Assembly: GCF_000708715.2 (NCBI RefSeq)
Contig: NZ_JENB01000042.1
Span: 5,001-44,831, forward strand
Reading direction: 5' to 3'
DNA length: 39,831 nucleotides
From: Pseudomonas putida W15Oct28
GTDB taxonomy: Bacteria; Pseudomonadota; Gammaproteobacteria; Pseudomonadales; Pseudomonadaceae
The position numbers were made by a program, and so were the translations under genes. Below the pieces are notes generated by a model, which did no database searches, was not told the origin of the DNA, and was given only the letters and a program-made list of their open reading frames with translations. Shown in pieces: positions 10,321 to 18,936 of this stretch. Position 1 is the stretch's first letter. Each line of letters opens with the position of its first letter.

Positions 10321-11103
10321 ATGACCGTTAACATCAAGACCGCAGAAGACATCGAGAAGATGCGCATCGCCGGCCGCCTGGCCGCCGAGGTGCTGGAAAT
10401 GATCGAGGAGCACGTCAAGCCCGGTATTACCACCGAAGAGCTCGACCGCCTGTGCCACGACTATATCGTCAACGTCCAGCAGGCCATCCCGGCGCCCCTC
10501 AACTACAAGGGCTACCCGAAGTCGATCTGCACCTCGATCAACCATGTGGTCTGCCACGGCATCCCCAACGACAAGCCGCTCAAGGACGGTGACACGCTGA
10601 ACATCGACGTCACCGTGATCAAGGACGGCTACCACGGCGATACCAGCCGCATGTTCCACGTCGGTAACGTGCCGGTGTGGGCCGAACGCCTGTCCAAGGT
10701 TACCCAGGAGTGCATGTACAAGGCCATCGAACTGGTGAAGCCGGGCTGCCGCCTGGGCGATATCGGCGAAGTGATCCAGAAGCACGCTGAAAAGAACGGT
10801 TTCTCGGTGGTACGCGAGTTCTGCGGCCACGGCATCGGCAAGGTGTTTCACGAAGAGCCGCAGATCCTGCACTACGGCCGCGCCGGCACCGGCATGGAAC
10901 TGAAAGAAGGCATGACCTTCACCATCGAGCCGATGATCAACCAGGGCAAGGCCGACACCAAGGTGCTGGGCGACGGCTGGACCGCCATCACCAAGGACCG
11001 CAAGCTCTCGGCTCAGTGGGAACACACCCTGGTGGTGACCGCGACCGGCTACGAGATCTTCACCCTGCGCAAGGACGACACCATCCCGCGCACCTCGGCC
11101 TGA
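10321..11103 (+). CDS. map: Methionine aminopeptidase, type I
   Basis: MAP removes the initiator methionine from nascent proteins. The ATG at 10321 gives 260 residues (MTVNIKTAEDIEKMRIAGRL), the usual type I length; the upstream in-frame start at 10297 adds an implausible Arg-rich tail. All five metal ligands are recognisable: Asp in NIDVTV, Asp in HGDTSRMF, His in FCGHGIG, Glu in FTIEPMI and Glu in QWEHTLVV. The SD is weak (AGAG). glnD begins 41 nt downstream on the same strand and is probably cotranscribed. Confidence 0.97.
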   Translation: MTVNIKTAEDIEKMRIAGRLAAEVLEMIEEHVKPGITTEELDRLCHDYIVNVQQAIPAPLNYKGYPKSICTSINHVVCHGIPNDKPLKDGDTLNIDVTVIKDGYHGDTSRMFHVGNVPVWAERLSKVTQECMYKAIELVKPGCRLGDIGEVIQKHAEKNGFSVVREFCGHGIGKVFHEEPQILHYGRAGTGMELKEGMTFTIEPMINQGKADTKVLGDGWTAITKDRKLSAQWEHTLVVTATGYEIFTLRKDDTIPRTSA

Positions 11104-11144
11104 CCGCACCGAGACAGGCCACCCGACGACAGGAACGTGACGCG

Positions 11145-13847
11145 ATGCCCCAGGTGGACCCCGAGCTGTTCGACCGCGGTCAGTTCCAGGCGGAACTGGC
11201 CTTAAAGGCGAGCCCCATCGCCGCCTTCAAGAAAGCCATCCGCCAGGCCGGCGAGGTGCTCGACAAGCGTTTTCGCAGTGGCGGCGAAATCCGCCCGCTG
11301 ATCGAAGCCCGCGCCTGGCTCGTCGACAATATCCTGCAACAGGCCTGGAACCAGTTCGACTGGGGCGACCACAGCGGCATCGCCCTGGTCGCGGTGGGTG
11401 GCTACGGGCGTGGCGAGCTGCACCCGCATTCAGACATCGACCTGCTGATTGTGCTTGGCGCCGCCGAGCACGAGCAGTACCGCAACGCCATTGAGCGCTT
11501 TCTCACCCTGCTGTGGGACATCGGCCTGGAAGTGGGCCAGAGCGTGCGCACCGTCGACGAGTGTGCCGAACAGGCCCGCGCTGACCTGACGGTGATTACC
11601 AACCTGATGGAAAGCCGCACCATTGCCGGTCCCGAGGCCCTGCGCCAGCGCATGCTGGAGGTGACCAGCACCGCGCACATGTGGCCGAGCAAAGACTTCT
11701 TCCTGGCCAAGCGCGCCGAACTCAAGGCCCGTCACCACAAGTACAACGACACCGAGTACAACCTCGAACCCAACGTCAAGGGCTCGCCCGGTGGCCTGCG
11801 CGACATCCAGACCGTACTATGGGTAGCCCGCCGCCAGTACGGCACCCTGAACCTGCACGCGCTGGCCGGCGAAGGCTTCTTGCTGGAAAGCGAGAACGAA
11901 CTGCTGGCCTCGTCCCAGGACTTTCTGTGGAAAGTGCGCTACGCCCTGCACATGCTGGCCGGTCGCGCCGAGGACCGCCTGCTGTTCGACCACCAGCGCA
12001 GCCTCGCCGCGCTGCTGGGCTACAGCGACGACAACCCCAAGCGGGCAATCGAGCAGTTCATGCAGCAGTACTACCGGGTGGTGATGAGCATCAGCCAGTT
12101 GTGCGACCTGATCATCCAGCATTTCGAAGAGGTCATCCTCGCCGATGAGGAAAGTGGCAGCACCCAGCCGCTGAATGCGCGCTTCCGCCTGCATGACGGC
12201 TATTTGGAGGCGGCCAACCCGAACGTGTTCAAGCGCACACCGTTCGCCATGCTGGAAATCTTCGTGCTGATGGCCCAGCACCCCGAAATCAAGGGCGTGC
12301 GTGCCGATACGGTGCGCCTGCTGCGTGAGCACCGGCACCTGATCGACGACACCTTCCGCACCGATATCCGCAACACCAGCCTGTTCATCGAGCTGTTCAA
12401 GTGCGAAATCGGCATCCACCGCAACCTGCGCCGGATGAATCGCTACGGCATCCTTGGGCGCTACCTGCCGGAATTCGGCCTGATCGTCGGGCAGATGCAG
12501 CACGACCTGTTCCACATCTATACGGTCGATGCGCACACGCTCAACCTCATCAAGCACCTGCGTAAACTGCAGTACACGCCGGTGTCCGAGAAATTCCCGC
12601 TGGCCAGCAAGCTCATGGGGCGCCTGCCCAAGCCCGAGCTGATCTACCTGGCTGGCCTTTACCACGACATCGGCAAGGGCCGCCAGGGCGACCATTCCGA
12701 GCTGGGCGCGGTGGATGCGCAGAAGTTCTGCGAGCGCCACCAGTTGCCGGCCTGGGACAGCCGGCTGATCGTCTGGCTGGTGCAAAACCACCTGGTGATG
12801 TCGACCACCGCCCAGCGCAAGGACTTGTCCGACCCGCAGGTGATCAACGACTTTGCCCTGCACGTGGGCGACGAGACGCGCCTGGACTACCTGTACGTGC
12901 TGACCGTGGCCGACATCAATGCCACCAACCCCAGCCTGTGGAACTCATGGCGGGCCAGCCTGCTGCGCCAGCTCTACAGCGAGACCAAGCGCGCCCTGCG
13001 CCGCGGCCTGGAAAACCCGCTGGACCGCGAAGAGCAGATTCGCCAGACCCAGTCGTCAGCACTGGATATCCTGGTGCGTGAGGGTACTGACCCGGACGAC
13101 GTCGAACAGCTATGGTCGCAACTGGGCGATGACTACTTTCTCAAGCACAACGCCGCCGATGTGGCCTGGCACACGGATGCGATCCTGCAGCAACCTGCCG
13201 ATGGCGGGCCGCTGGTGCTGATCAAGGAAACCACCCAGCGCGAGTTCGAGGGCGGCACACAGATCTTCATCTACGCCCCTGACCAGCACGATTTCTTCGC
13301 CGTGACAGTGGCGGCCATGTCGCAATTGAACCTGAATATCCACGATGCACGCATCATCACGTCGAGCAGCCAGTTCACCCTCGACACCTACATCGTGCTG
13401 GACAACGACGGCGGCTCTATCGGCGACAACCCGCAGCGGGTCAAGCAGATTCGCGACGGCCTGACCGAAGCGCTGCGCAACCCCGAGGACTACCCGACCA
13501 TCATCCAGCGCCGGGTGCCGCGCCAGCTCAAGCACTTCAACTTCCCGCCGCAGGTGACCATCCTCAACGATGCCCAGCGGCCGGTGACCATCCTCGAAAT
13601 CACCGCACCAGACCGCCCAGGCCTGCTGGCCCGGCTGGGGCGGATCTTCCTGGAGTTCGACCTTTCGCTGCAGAACGCCAAGATCGCCACCCTCGGCGAG
13701 CGGGTGGAAGACGTGTTCTTCATCACCGATGCCGACAACCAGCCGCTGTCCGACCCGCAGCTGTGCAGCCGCCTGCAGGAGGCCATCGTCCAGCAGTTGC
13801 AGGCCGGCCAGGCCAGCGATGCCAGCCCTACCCGCGTGACCTTTTAA
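11145..13847 (+). CDS. glnD: Bifunctional uridylyltransferase/uridylyl-removing enzyme
   Basis: GlnD senses glutamine and uridylylates or deuridylylates the PII proteins (GlnB/GlnK), controlling glutamine synthetase adenylylation and NtrB/NtrC signalling. The start at 11145 (MPQVDPELFDRGQ) gives 900 residues and follows AGGAA; the frame opens earlier, inside map. Domain order: nucleotidyltransferase with GGYGRGELHPHSDIDLL at about 85-101; a GlnE-like/PII-uridylyltransferase linker (NVKGSPGGLRD); an HD phosphohydrolase domain with YHDIGKG at about 505-511 for the removing activity; and two C-terminal ACT domains (about 705-790 and 815-895, the second beginning near TILEITAPDRPGLLARLG) that bind glutamine. 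All parts look intact. dapC follows 30 nt downstream. Confidence 0.97.
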   Translation: MPQVDPELFDRGQFQAELALKASPIAAFKKAIRQAGEVLDKRFRSGGEIRPLIEARAWLVDNILQQAWNQFDWGDHSGIALVAVGGYGRGELHPHSDIDLLIVLGAAEHEQYRNAIERFLTLLWDIGLEVGQSVRTVDECAEQARADLTVITNLMESRTIAGPEALRQRMLEVTSTAHMWPSKDFFLAKRAELKARHHKYNDTEYNLEPNVKGSPGGLRDIQTVLWVARRQYGTLNLHALAGEGFLLESENELLASSQDFLWKVRYALHMLAGRAEDRLLFDHQRSLAALLGYSDDNPKRAIEQFMQQYYRVVMSISQLCDLIIQHFEEVILADEESGSTQPLNARFRLHDGYLEAANPNVFKRTPFAMLEIFVLMAQHPEIKGVRADTVRLLREHRHLIDDTFRTDIRNTSLFIELFKCEIGIHRNLRRMNRYGILGRYLPEFGLIVGQMQHDLFHIYTVDAHTLNLIKHLRKLQYTPVSEKFPLASKLMGRLPKPELIYLAGLYHDIGKGRQGDHSELGAVDAQKFCERHQLPAWDSRLIVWLVQNHLVMSTTAQRKDLSDPQVINDFALHVGDETRLDYLYVLTVADINATNPSLWNSWRASLLRQLYSETKRALRRGLENPLDREEQIRQTQSSALDILVREGTDPDDVEQLWSQLGDDYFLKHNAADVAWHTDAILQQPADGGPLVLIKETTQREFEGGTQIFIYAPDQHDFFAVTVAAMSQLNLNIHDARIITSSSQFTLDTYIVLDNDGGSIGDNPQRVKQIRDGLTEALRNPEDYPTIIQRRVPRQLKHFNFPPQVTILNDAQRPVTILEITAPDRPGLLARLGRIFLEFDLSLQNAKIATLGERVEDVFFITDADNQPLSDPQLCSRLQEAIVQQLQAGQASDASPTRVTF

Positions 13848-13877
13848 CGACTAGACGATTGACGAGACCTTGCGCCG

Positions 13878-15074
13878 ATGAACCATGCCTTGACCCAGCT
13901 TCAGCCCTACCCGTTCGAGAAACTCCGTGCCCTGCTGGGCAGCGTGAAGCCTGCGGCAGACAAACGCGCCATCGCCCTGTCAATCGGTGAGCCTAAGCAC
14001 GAATCACCGGCGTTCGTCGCCCAGGCCATGGCCGACAACCTCGACAAACTGGCGGTATACCCCAGCACCCTCGGCCTGCCGGCCCTGCGCCAGGCCATCG
14101 GCCAGTGGTGCGAGCGTCGCTTTGGCGTGCCAGCTGGCTGGCTGAATGCCGACCGTCACATCCTGCCGGTCAATGGCACCCGTGAAGCGCTGTTCGCCTT
14201 CACCCAGGCGGTGGTCAACCGTGCCGATGACGGCCTGGTGATCAGCCCGAACCCGTTCTACCAGATCTACGAAGGCGCAGCGTTGCTGGCCGGGGCTACC
14301 CCGCACTACCTGCCGTGCCTGGAAGACAACGGTTTCAACCCTGACTTCGATGCCGTGCCGGCCGAGGTCTGGAAGCGCTGCCAGATCCTGTTCCTGTGCT
14401 CGCCGGGCAACCCCACCGGTGCGCTGGTGCCGATGGACACCCTGAAGAAGCTGATTGCCCTGGCCGACGAACACGACTTCGTGATCGCCGCCGACGAGTG
14501 CTACAGCGAGCTGTACTTCGATGAAGACGCGCCACCACCGGGTCTGCTGACCGCCTGCGCCGAGCTCGGCCGCAGTGACTTCAAGCGCTGCGTGGTGTTC
14601 CACAGCCTGTCCAAGCGCTCCAACCTGCCGGGCCTGCGCTCGGGCTTCGTGGCTGGCGACGCCGAGATCATCAAGCCGTTCCTGCTGTACCGCACCTACC
14701 ACGGCTGCGCCATGCCGGTGCAAACCCAGCTGGCCAGCATCGCCGCCTGGCAGGACGAGGCGCATGTACGCGCAAACCGCGACCAGTACCGCGCCAAGTA
14801 CGATGCCGTGCTGGACATCCTGCAGCCGTTGCTGGACGTGCAGCGCCCGGATGGCAGCTTCTACCTGTGGGCCAAAGTGCCGGGCTGTGATGCCGACTTC
14901 ACCCGCGACCTGTTCGAGGCACAGCATGTGACCGTGGTACCGGGGTCGTACCTGTCGCGTGAAGTGGATGGCGTGAACCCGGGCGCGGGGCGCGTGCGCA
15001 TGGCGCTGGTTGCACCGCTGGCCGAATGCATCGAGGCGGCCGAGCGGATTCGCGCCTTCCTGCAGAACCGCTGA
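13878..15074 (+). CDS. dapC: Succinyldiaminopimelate transaminase
   Basis: A PLP-dependent fold-type I (class I/II) aminotransferase of 398 residues, acting on N-succinyl-2-amino-6-oxopimelate to give N-succinyl-LL-diaminopimelate in the succinylase branch of lysine and peptidoglycan synthesis. Visible are the NGTREALFAF cofactor segment, CSPGNPTGAL, the Asp-Tyr-type pair in AADECYSELYFDE, and the Schiff-base lysine K246 in HSLSKRSNLPGLRSGF. The glnD-dapC adjacency, and the presence of dapD and dapE within 12 kb, favour DapC over ArgD-like or AspC-like relatives. Start ATG at 13878 with a modest SD (GAGAC). REP palindromes follow the stop. Confidence 0.93.
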   Translation: MNHALTQLQPYPFEKLRALLGSVKPAADKRAIALSIGEPKHESPAFVAQAMADNLDKLAVYPSTLGLPALRQAIGQWCERRFGVPAGWLNADRHILPVNGTREALFAFTQAVVNRADDGLVISPNPFYQIYEGAALLAGATPHYLPCLEDNGFNPDFDAVPAEVWKRCQILFLCSPGNPTGALVPMDTLKKLIALADEHDFVIAADECYSELYFDEDAPPPGLLTACAELGRSDFKRCVVFHSLSKRSNLPGLRSGFVAGDAEIIKPFLLYRTYHGCAMPVQTQLASIAAWQDEAHVRANRDQYRAKYDAVLDILQPLLDVQRPDGSFYLWAKVPGCDADFTRDLFEAQHVTVVPGSYLSREVDGVNPGAGRVRMALVAPLAECIEAAERIRAFLQNR

Positions 15075-15081
15075 TTACCCA

Positions 15082-15165
15082 ATTCGCGGGCAAGCCCGCT
15101 CCCACAGGTACTGCGCAGATTTCAAATGCAGCGCAGTACCTGTGGGAGCGGGCGTGCCCGCGAAT
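15082..15165. repeat. Inverted pair of REP elements between convergent dapC and the antiporter gene
   Basis: Two 35-bp perfect inverted arms (15082-15116 and 15131-15165), each with the REP core GGGCAAGCCCGCTCCCACAG or its complement, flank a 14-nt loop. The pair lies between convergent stop codons and could act as a bidirectional transcription end. Confidence 0.85.
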
Positions 15166-15179
15166 GCCCTTGACAGGAT

Positions 15180-16826
15180 CTACTTGACCGAACCCAGATT
15201 CGCCTCGCTCATATCCAGTTCCCCCAGCACCTGCCGCACTACTTCATCACCTACCTCGTGCTGGCGATGCAGGTTATACAGCTCCAGCCGCTGCGCCCTC
15301 AGCGCACGCAAGCGCAAGCGCCGCTCCAGCAAGTCCATCTGTTCGGCCAGTGCCTTGGCCTCGGCACTGTCGTTGTAGCTGTTCAGCTCATCCCGGTATT
15401 CAGCCATCAAGCGCGCCTTCAGCTCGGTCGCCAAGGTCGCCTGCGCAGCATCCTGCGGGGCATTGGCGTCGATCACTTCCTCTGCTTCCAGGGCATGGAT
15501 CGCCGCCTCGGCCGTGCGCCGCCAGGCTTCCTGCACTTCCTGGTGCAAGCGCTCGTCCGGGCTCTTGGTCACCCCGCGCAGCAATATCGGCAGCGCGATG
15601 CAGGCACTGATCAACGACAGCAGGATCACCCCGGCGGCGATGAAAATCAGCAAGTCACGTTCAGGGAAGGCCTTGCCCGCGCCCATCAGCAACGGCACCG
15701 ACATCACACCCGCCAGGGTCACCGCGCCGCGCACGCCGCCCAGGGTCAGCAGCCAGCAGGAGCGCGCCGTAGGCATCAGCACCAGCGCCGGTTTGCCGCG
15801 CCAGCGGCGCACCACGCCAATCGAGCGCCAGATGCTCTGCACCCAGATGAACCGCAGCAGGATCAGCGCAGCAAAGATCGCCACCACGTCCAGGCAACGG
15901 TAGGCCAGGGTCGGCCACACGGTGGCCTCGTGGCTGACCACTGCCTTGATGATGTCCGGCAACTGAAGGCCCAATAGCAGGAAGATCAGGCCATTGAAGG
16001 CGAACTCCAGCAGCGACCAGACGCTGCGGTTGAGCAGCCGGGTACTGGTCTGCCGCGGCAGCAGGTCGAGCCAGCTTTGCATCATGCCGGCCGCCACCGC
16101 CGACAGGATGCCCGAAACGCCCAGGCGCTCGGCCAGCACGTAGGCGGCGAACGGCAGCAACAGCATGAACACCACGTGGGTGGCCGGGTCGTCCCAGCCG
16201 CGGGCGATCATCCAGGCGCGCAGGCGGCCCACCAGCCAGCTGAGGCCCACACCCACCGCGAGGCCGCCAAGCGCCACCAGGACGAAGCTGAAGCTTGCAT
16301 CGGTCAGCGAGAACACCCCGGTGATCGCCGCCGCCAAGGCAAACTTGAAGGTCACCAGGCCCGATGCGTCGTTCATCAGGGCCTCCCCCTGCAGCATGTG
16401 CATCAGCGGGGTGGGCAGGCGGTCCTGGGCGATGGCCGAAACCGCCACGGCGTCGGTCGGCGACAGCACCGCCGCCAGGGCGAAGGCCACTGGCAGCGGG
16501 ATGCTCGGCAGCAACCAGTGAATGAAGTAGCCGGCCCCGACCACGGTGAACAGCACCAAGCCGACGGCCAGCGCCACTACTGGCCCGCGAATGCGCCACA
16601 GTTCACGCTTGGGGATGCGCCAGCCGTCGGCAAACAGCAGTGGCGGCAAGAACAGGAACAGGAACAATTCGGGGTCCAGGGCCACGTGCAGGCCCAGTGT
16701 CGGCAGGGCCAGCAAGGCACCAGCAGCGATCTGCACCAGCGGCAAGGGCAGCGGAATCATGCGGCCGACCAGCTTCGACAGGCTGACCAGCGTCAGCAGG
16801 ATGAGGACGGTGTAGGCGGACTGCAT
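15180..16826 (-). CDS. CPA1-family Na+/H+ antiporter (NhaP-like)
   Basis: A 548-residue inner-membrane cation/proton antiporter. Start ATG at 16826 is preceded by AAGGAAG; the frame is open to 16880 without support. About 12 transmembrane segments occupy residues 1-410. The ion-binding motifs are typical of CPA1: AVLSPTDAVAVSAIA (TM with the SPTD motif) and LQGEALMNDASGLV (the ND pair). A cytosolic C-terminal region of about 130 residues is charged and helical, probably coiled-coil and regulatory, ending in ELDMSEANLGSVK. It exchanges Na+ and perhaps K+ for H+; the precise cation cannot be read from sequence. It is monocistronic and convergent with dapC. Confidence 0.9.
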   Translation of the reverse strand: MQSAYTVLILLTLVSLSKLVGRMIPLPLPLVQIAAGALLALPTLGLHVALDPELFLFLFLPPLLFADGWRIPKRELWRIRGPVVALAVGLVLFTVVGAGYFIHWLLPSIPLPVAFALAAVLSPTDAVAVSAIAQDRLPTPLMHMLQGEALMNDASGLVTFKFALAAAITGVFSLTDASFSFVLVALGGLAVGVGLSWLVGRLRAWMIARGWDDPATHVVFMLLLPFAAYVLAERLGVSGILSAVAAGMMQSWLDLLPRQTSTRLLNRSVWSLLEFAFNGLIFLLLGLQLPDIIKAVVSHEATVWPTLAYRCLDVVAIFAALILLRFIWVQSIWRSIGVVRRWRGKPALVLMPTARSCWLLTLGGVRGAVTLAGVMSVPLLMGAGKAFPERDLLIFIAAGVILLSLISACIALPILLRGVTKSPDERLHQEVQEAWRRTAEAAIHALEAEEVIDANAPQDAAQATLATELKARLMAEYRDELNSYNDSAEAKALAEQMDLLERRLRLRALRAQRLELYNLHRQHEVGDEVVRQVLGELDMSEANLGSVK

Positions 16827-17040
16827 CCGGGAAAGCTTCCTTTGTGAACCAGAAACGATAGCAAGGCGAAACATCACCATTGGAACAATATGTTAGCGGC
16901 GACCGACGGTTCAGGGCCGCTGCACGATAGTCGCAGGTGACGGGGGAATATGTAACATGATGATACTTCGGGAGGGTGGTGGTGCCGGGTGGACCTTGTA
17001 TTACACAGGGGTGCAGGGCTTGAGGCCTGCGGTGTGTCGC

Positions 17041-17279
17041 AGATCGAGCGCCGCCCGCGCGGCGCATCGCCGGCAAGCCAGCTCCCACATCTGTTTCGGG
17101 CCAATTTCTCCAGTGCCGCCATCGCTGTCCGCCTTGTCTGCCCCATTCGATACCGCAGGTTTCGCTGCTGCTTTTCACCTGTCCCCAAGGTGTGCGCGCC
17201 AGGGCACAGGAGAGACTGGCCCGAAACAGATGTGGGAGCTGGCTTGCCGGCGATGCGCCGCGCGGGCGGCGCTCGATCT
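17041..17279. repeat. 63-bp perfect inverted repeat (long REP-type pair) in a 575-nt gene-free gap
   Basis: Arms 17041-17103 and 17217-17279 are exact reverse complements over 63 bp, separated by 113 nt. Each arm contains a REP core (CGCCGGCAAGCCAGCTCCCACA). The gap 16827-17401 between the antiporter gene and the ArsC-like gene has no convincing CDS: short frames here simply read through the repeat. No RAYT transposase gene is nearby. Confidence 0.9.
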
Positions 17280-17401
17280 CCGATACGCTGCAAGGCCCAA
17301 GGCAGCACACCCGTGGCGCTCACTGTTTCGTTCCCGCATAATCCCGCGACTGACATCGAAAAACGGAGAGATTGGGGCAACCTGCAACCCCAATGTACAC
17401 A

Positions 17402-17749
17402 ATGACCTACACGCTCTACGGCATCAAAGCCTGTGACACCATGAAAAAGGCGCGTACCTGGCTCGAAGACAAAGCCATCGCCTACGAATTCCACGATTAC
17501 AAAACCCAAGGTATCGACCGCGACAGCCTGAACCGCTGGTGCGACGAACACGGCTGGGAAGTCATCCTCAACCGTGCCGGCACCACCTTCCGCAAGCTGG
17601 ACGACGCCAGCAAGGCAGACCTCGACCAGGCCAAGGCCGTCGAGCTGATGCTGGCCCAGCCGTCGATGATCAAACGCCCGGTGCTGGACCTTGGCGCGCG
17701 TACCCTGGTCGGCTTCAAGCCAGACCTCTACGCCGCTGCCCTGGCCTGA
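17402..17749 (+). CDS. ArsC/Spx-superfamily reductase (YffB-like)
   Basis: A 115-residue thioredoxin-fold protein of the ArsC family. It starts MTYTLYGIKACDTMKKARTW, with the single catalytic-type Cys at residue 11 at the start of the first helix, and it has the RAGTTFRKLDD and PSMIKRPVLD segments (cis-Pro region and Arg) that mark the YffB/ArsC group. Such proteins are thought to be glutathione-dependent thiol reductases; arsenate reduction is not implied, and there are no ars genes around. Neither ATG at 17402 nor the in-frame ATG at 17393 has a good SD, so the start is uncertain by three codons. dapD follows after 31 nt, so the two probably form one unit. Confidence 0.88.
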   Translation: MTYTLYGIKACDTMKKARTWLEDKAIAYEFHDYKTQGIDRDSLNRWCDEHGWEVILNRAGTTFRKLDDASKADLDQAKAVELMLAQPSMIKRPVLDLGARTLVGFKPDLYAAALA

Positions 17750-17780
17750 GCCCCTACCCTATTTCGCACGAGGTAATCAC

Positions 17781-18815
17781 ATGTCCAATACCCTGTTCAG
17801 CCTGGCCTTCGGTGTCGGCTCCCAGAACCGCCAGGGCGCCTGGCTGGAAGTGTTCTACGCACAACCGCTGCTCAACCCGAGCGCCGAGCTGGTTGCCGCT
17901 GTAGCCCCTGTTCTCGGTTACGAAGGTGGCAACCAGGCCATCGCCTTCAGCAACGGCCAGGCCCTGAAACTGGCCGAAGCCTTGAAAGGCGTGGATGCCG
18001 CCCAGGCCGCCCTGCTGACCCGCCTGGCCGAAAGCCACAAGCCGCTGGTCGCCACCCTGCTGGCCGAAGACGCGGCCCTGACCTCCACCCCAGAGGCCTA
18101 CCTCAAGCTGCACCTGCTGTCGCACCGCCTGGTCAAGCCACATGGCCTGAGCCTGGCCGGTGTCTTCCCGCTGCTGCCGAACGTAGCCTGGACCAACCAG
18201 GGCGCGGTCGACCTGGCCGAACTGGCCGAGCTGCAACTGGAAGCGCGCCTGAAGGGCGAGCTGCTGGAAGTGTTCTCGGTGGACAAGTTCCCGAAGATGA
18301 CCGACTACGTGGTCCCGGCCGGCGTGCGCATCGCCGATACCGCCCGTGTGCGCCTGGGCGCCTACATCGGCGAAGGCACCACCATCATGCACGAAGGCTT
18401 CGTCAACTTTAACGCTGGCACCGAAGGCCCGGGCATGATCGAAGGCCGTGTGTCTGCTGGCGTATTCGTTGGCAAAGGTTCCGACCTGGGCGGCGGTTGC
18501 TCGACCATGGGCACCCTGTCCGGTGGCGGCAACATCGTCATCAAGGTAGGCGAAGGCTGCCTGATCGGCGCCAACGCCGGTATCGGCATCCCGCTGGGCG
18601 ACCGCAACACCGTTGAGGCCGGCCTGTACATCACCGCTGGCACCAAGGTGAACCTGCTGGACGAGAACAACGAGCTGGTCAAAGTGGTCAAGGCCCGCGA
18701 CCTGGCCGGCCAGACCGACCTGCTGTTCCGCCGCAACTCGCTGAACGGCGCGGTAGAGTGCAAGACCCACAAGTCGGCCATCGAGCTGAACGAGGCGTTG
18801 CACGCCCACAACTGA
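17781..18815 (+). CDS. dapD: 2,3,4,5-tetrahydropyridine-2,6-dicarboxylate N-succinyltransferase
   Basis: DapD transfers succinyl from succinyl-CoA to tetrahydrodipicolinate, the first step of the succinylase branch to meso-diaminopimelate. The start at 17781 (MSNTLFSLAFGVGSQNRQGA) has GAGG upstream and gives 344 residues, matching the longer Pseudomonas/actinobacterial-type DapD rather than the 274-residue E. coli form. The C-terminal half shows left-handed beta-helix hexapeptide repeats (RIADTARVRLGAYIGEGTTI, GVFVGKGSDLGGGCS, GGNIVIKVGEGCLIGANAGI). The frame is open upstream into the ArsC-like gene, which explains a longer but false start. A terminator follows at 18886. Confidence 0.96.
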   Translation: MSNTLFSLAFGVGSQNRQGAWLEVFYAQPLLNPSAELVAAVAPVLGYEGGNQAIAFSNGQALKLAEALKGVDAAQAALLTRLAESHKPLVATLLAEDAALTSTPEAYLKLHLLSHRLVKPHGLSLAGVFPLLPNVAWTNQGAVDLAELAELQLEARLKGELLEVFSVDKFPKMTDYVVPAGVRIADTARVRLGAYIGEGTTIMHEGFVNFNAGTEGPGMIEGRVSAGVFVGKGSDLGGGCSTMGTLSGGGNIVIKVGEGCLIGANAGIGIPLGDRNTVEAGLYITAGTKVNLLDENNELVKVVKARDLAGQTDLLFRRNSLNGAVECKTHKSAIELNEALHAHN

Positions 18816-18830
18816 GAATCCTCCAGCCCC

Positions 18831-18858
18831 CTGTAGGAGCGAGCTTGCTCGCGAACAG
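18831..18858. repeat. Single REP-like element
   Basis: CTGTAGGAGCGAGCTTGCTCGCGAACAG is a REP unit with an internal GCGAGCTTGCTCGC palindrome, 15 nt after dapD. Confidence 0.7.
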
Positions 18859-18885
18859 CGCATTCTCAGCGTTTGAAATGTTAAG

Positions 18886-18917
18886 ATCGGGTCTGGCACC
18901 ACGCCAGACCCGATTTT
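18886..18917 (+). terminator. Rho-independent terminator after dapD
   Basis: ATCGGGTCTGGC (18886-18897) and GCCAGACCCGAT (18903-18914) form a perfect 12-bp stem with a 5-nt loop followed by TTT. It sits only 20 nt before the csdA start, so csdA must have a promoter inside this short gap or depend on readthrough. Confidence 0.8.
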
Positions 18918-18936
18918 CATTCCAGGCCCCGTGAAC

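Noticed and set aside
11817..12863. 348-residue - strand frame opposite glnD
   Set aside because: Shadow frame; glnD is intact on the other strand.
15082..15165. CRISPR-like repeat
   Set aside because: Only one inverted pair, no regular spacers; REP core recognised.
16603..17551. Two overlapping - strand frames of 225-235 residues spanning the antiporter start and the long inverted repeat
   Set aside because: They read through both arms of the inverted repeat, have no SD or family match, and end in unrelated gene sequence.
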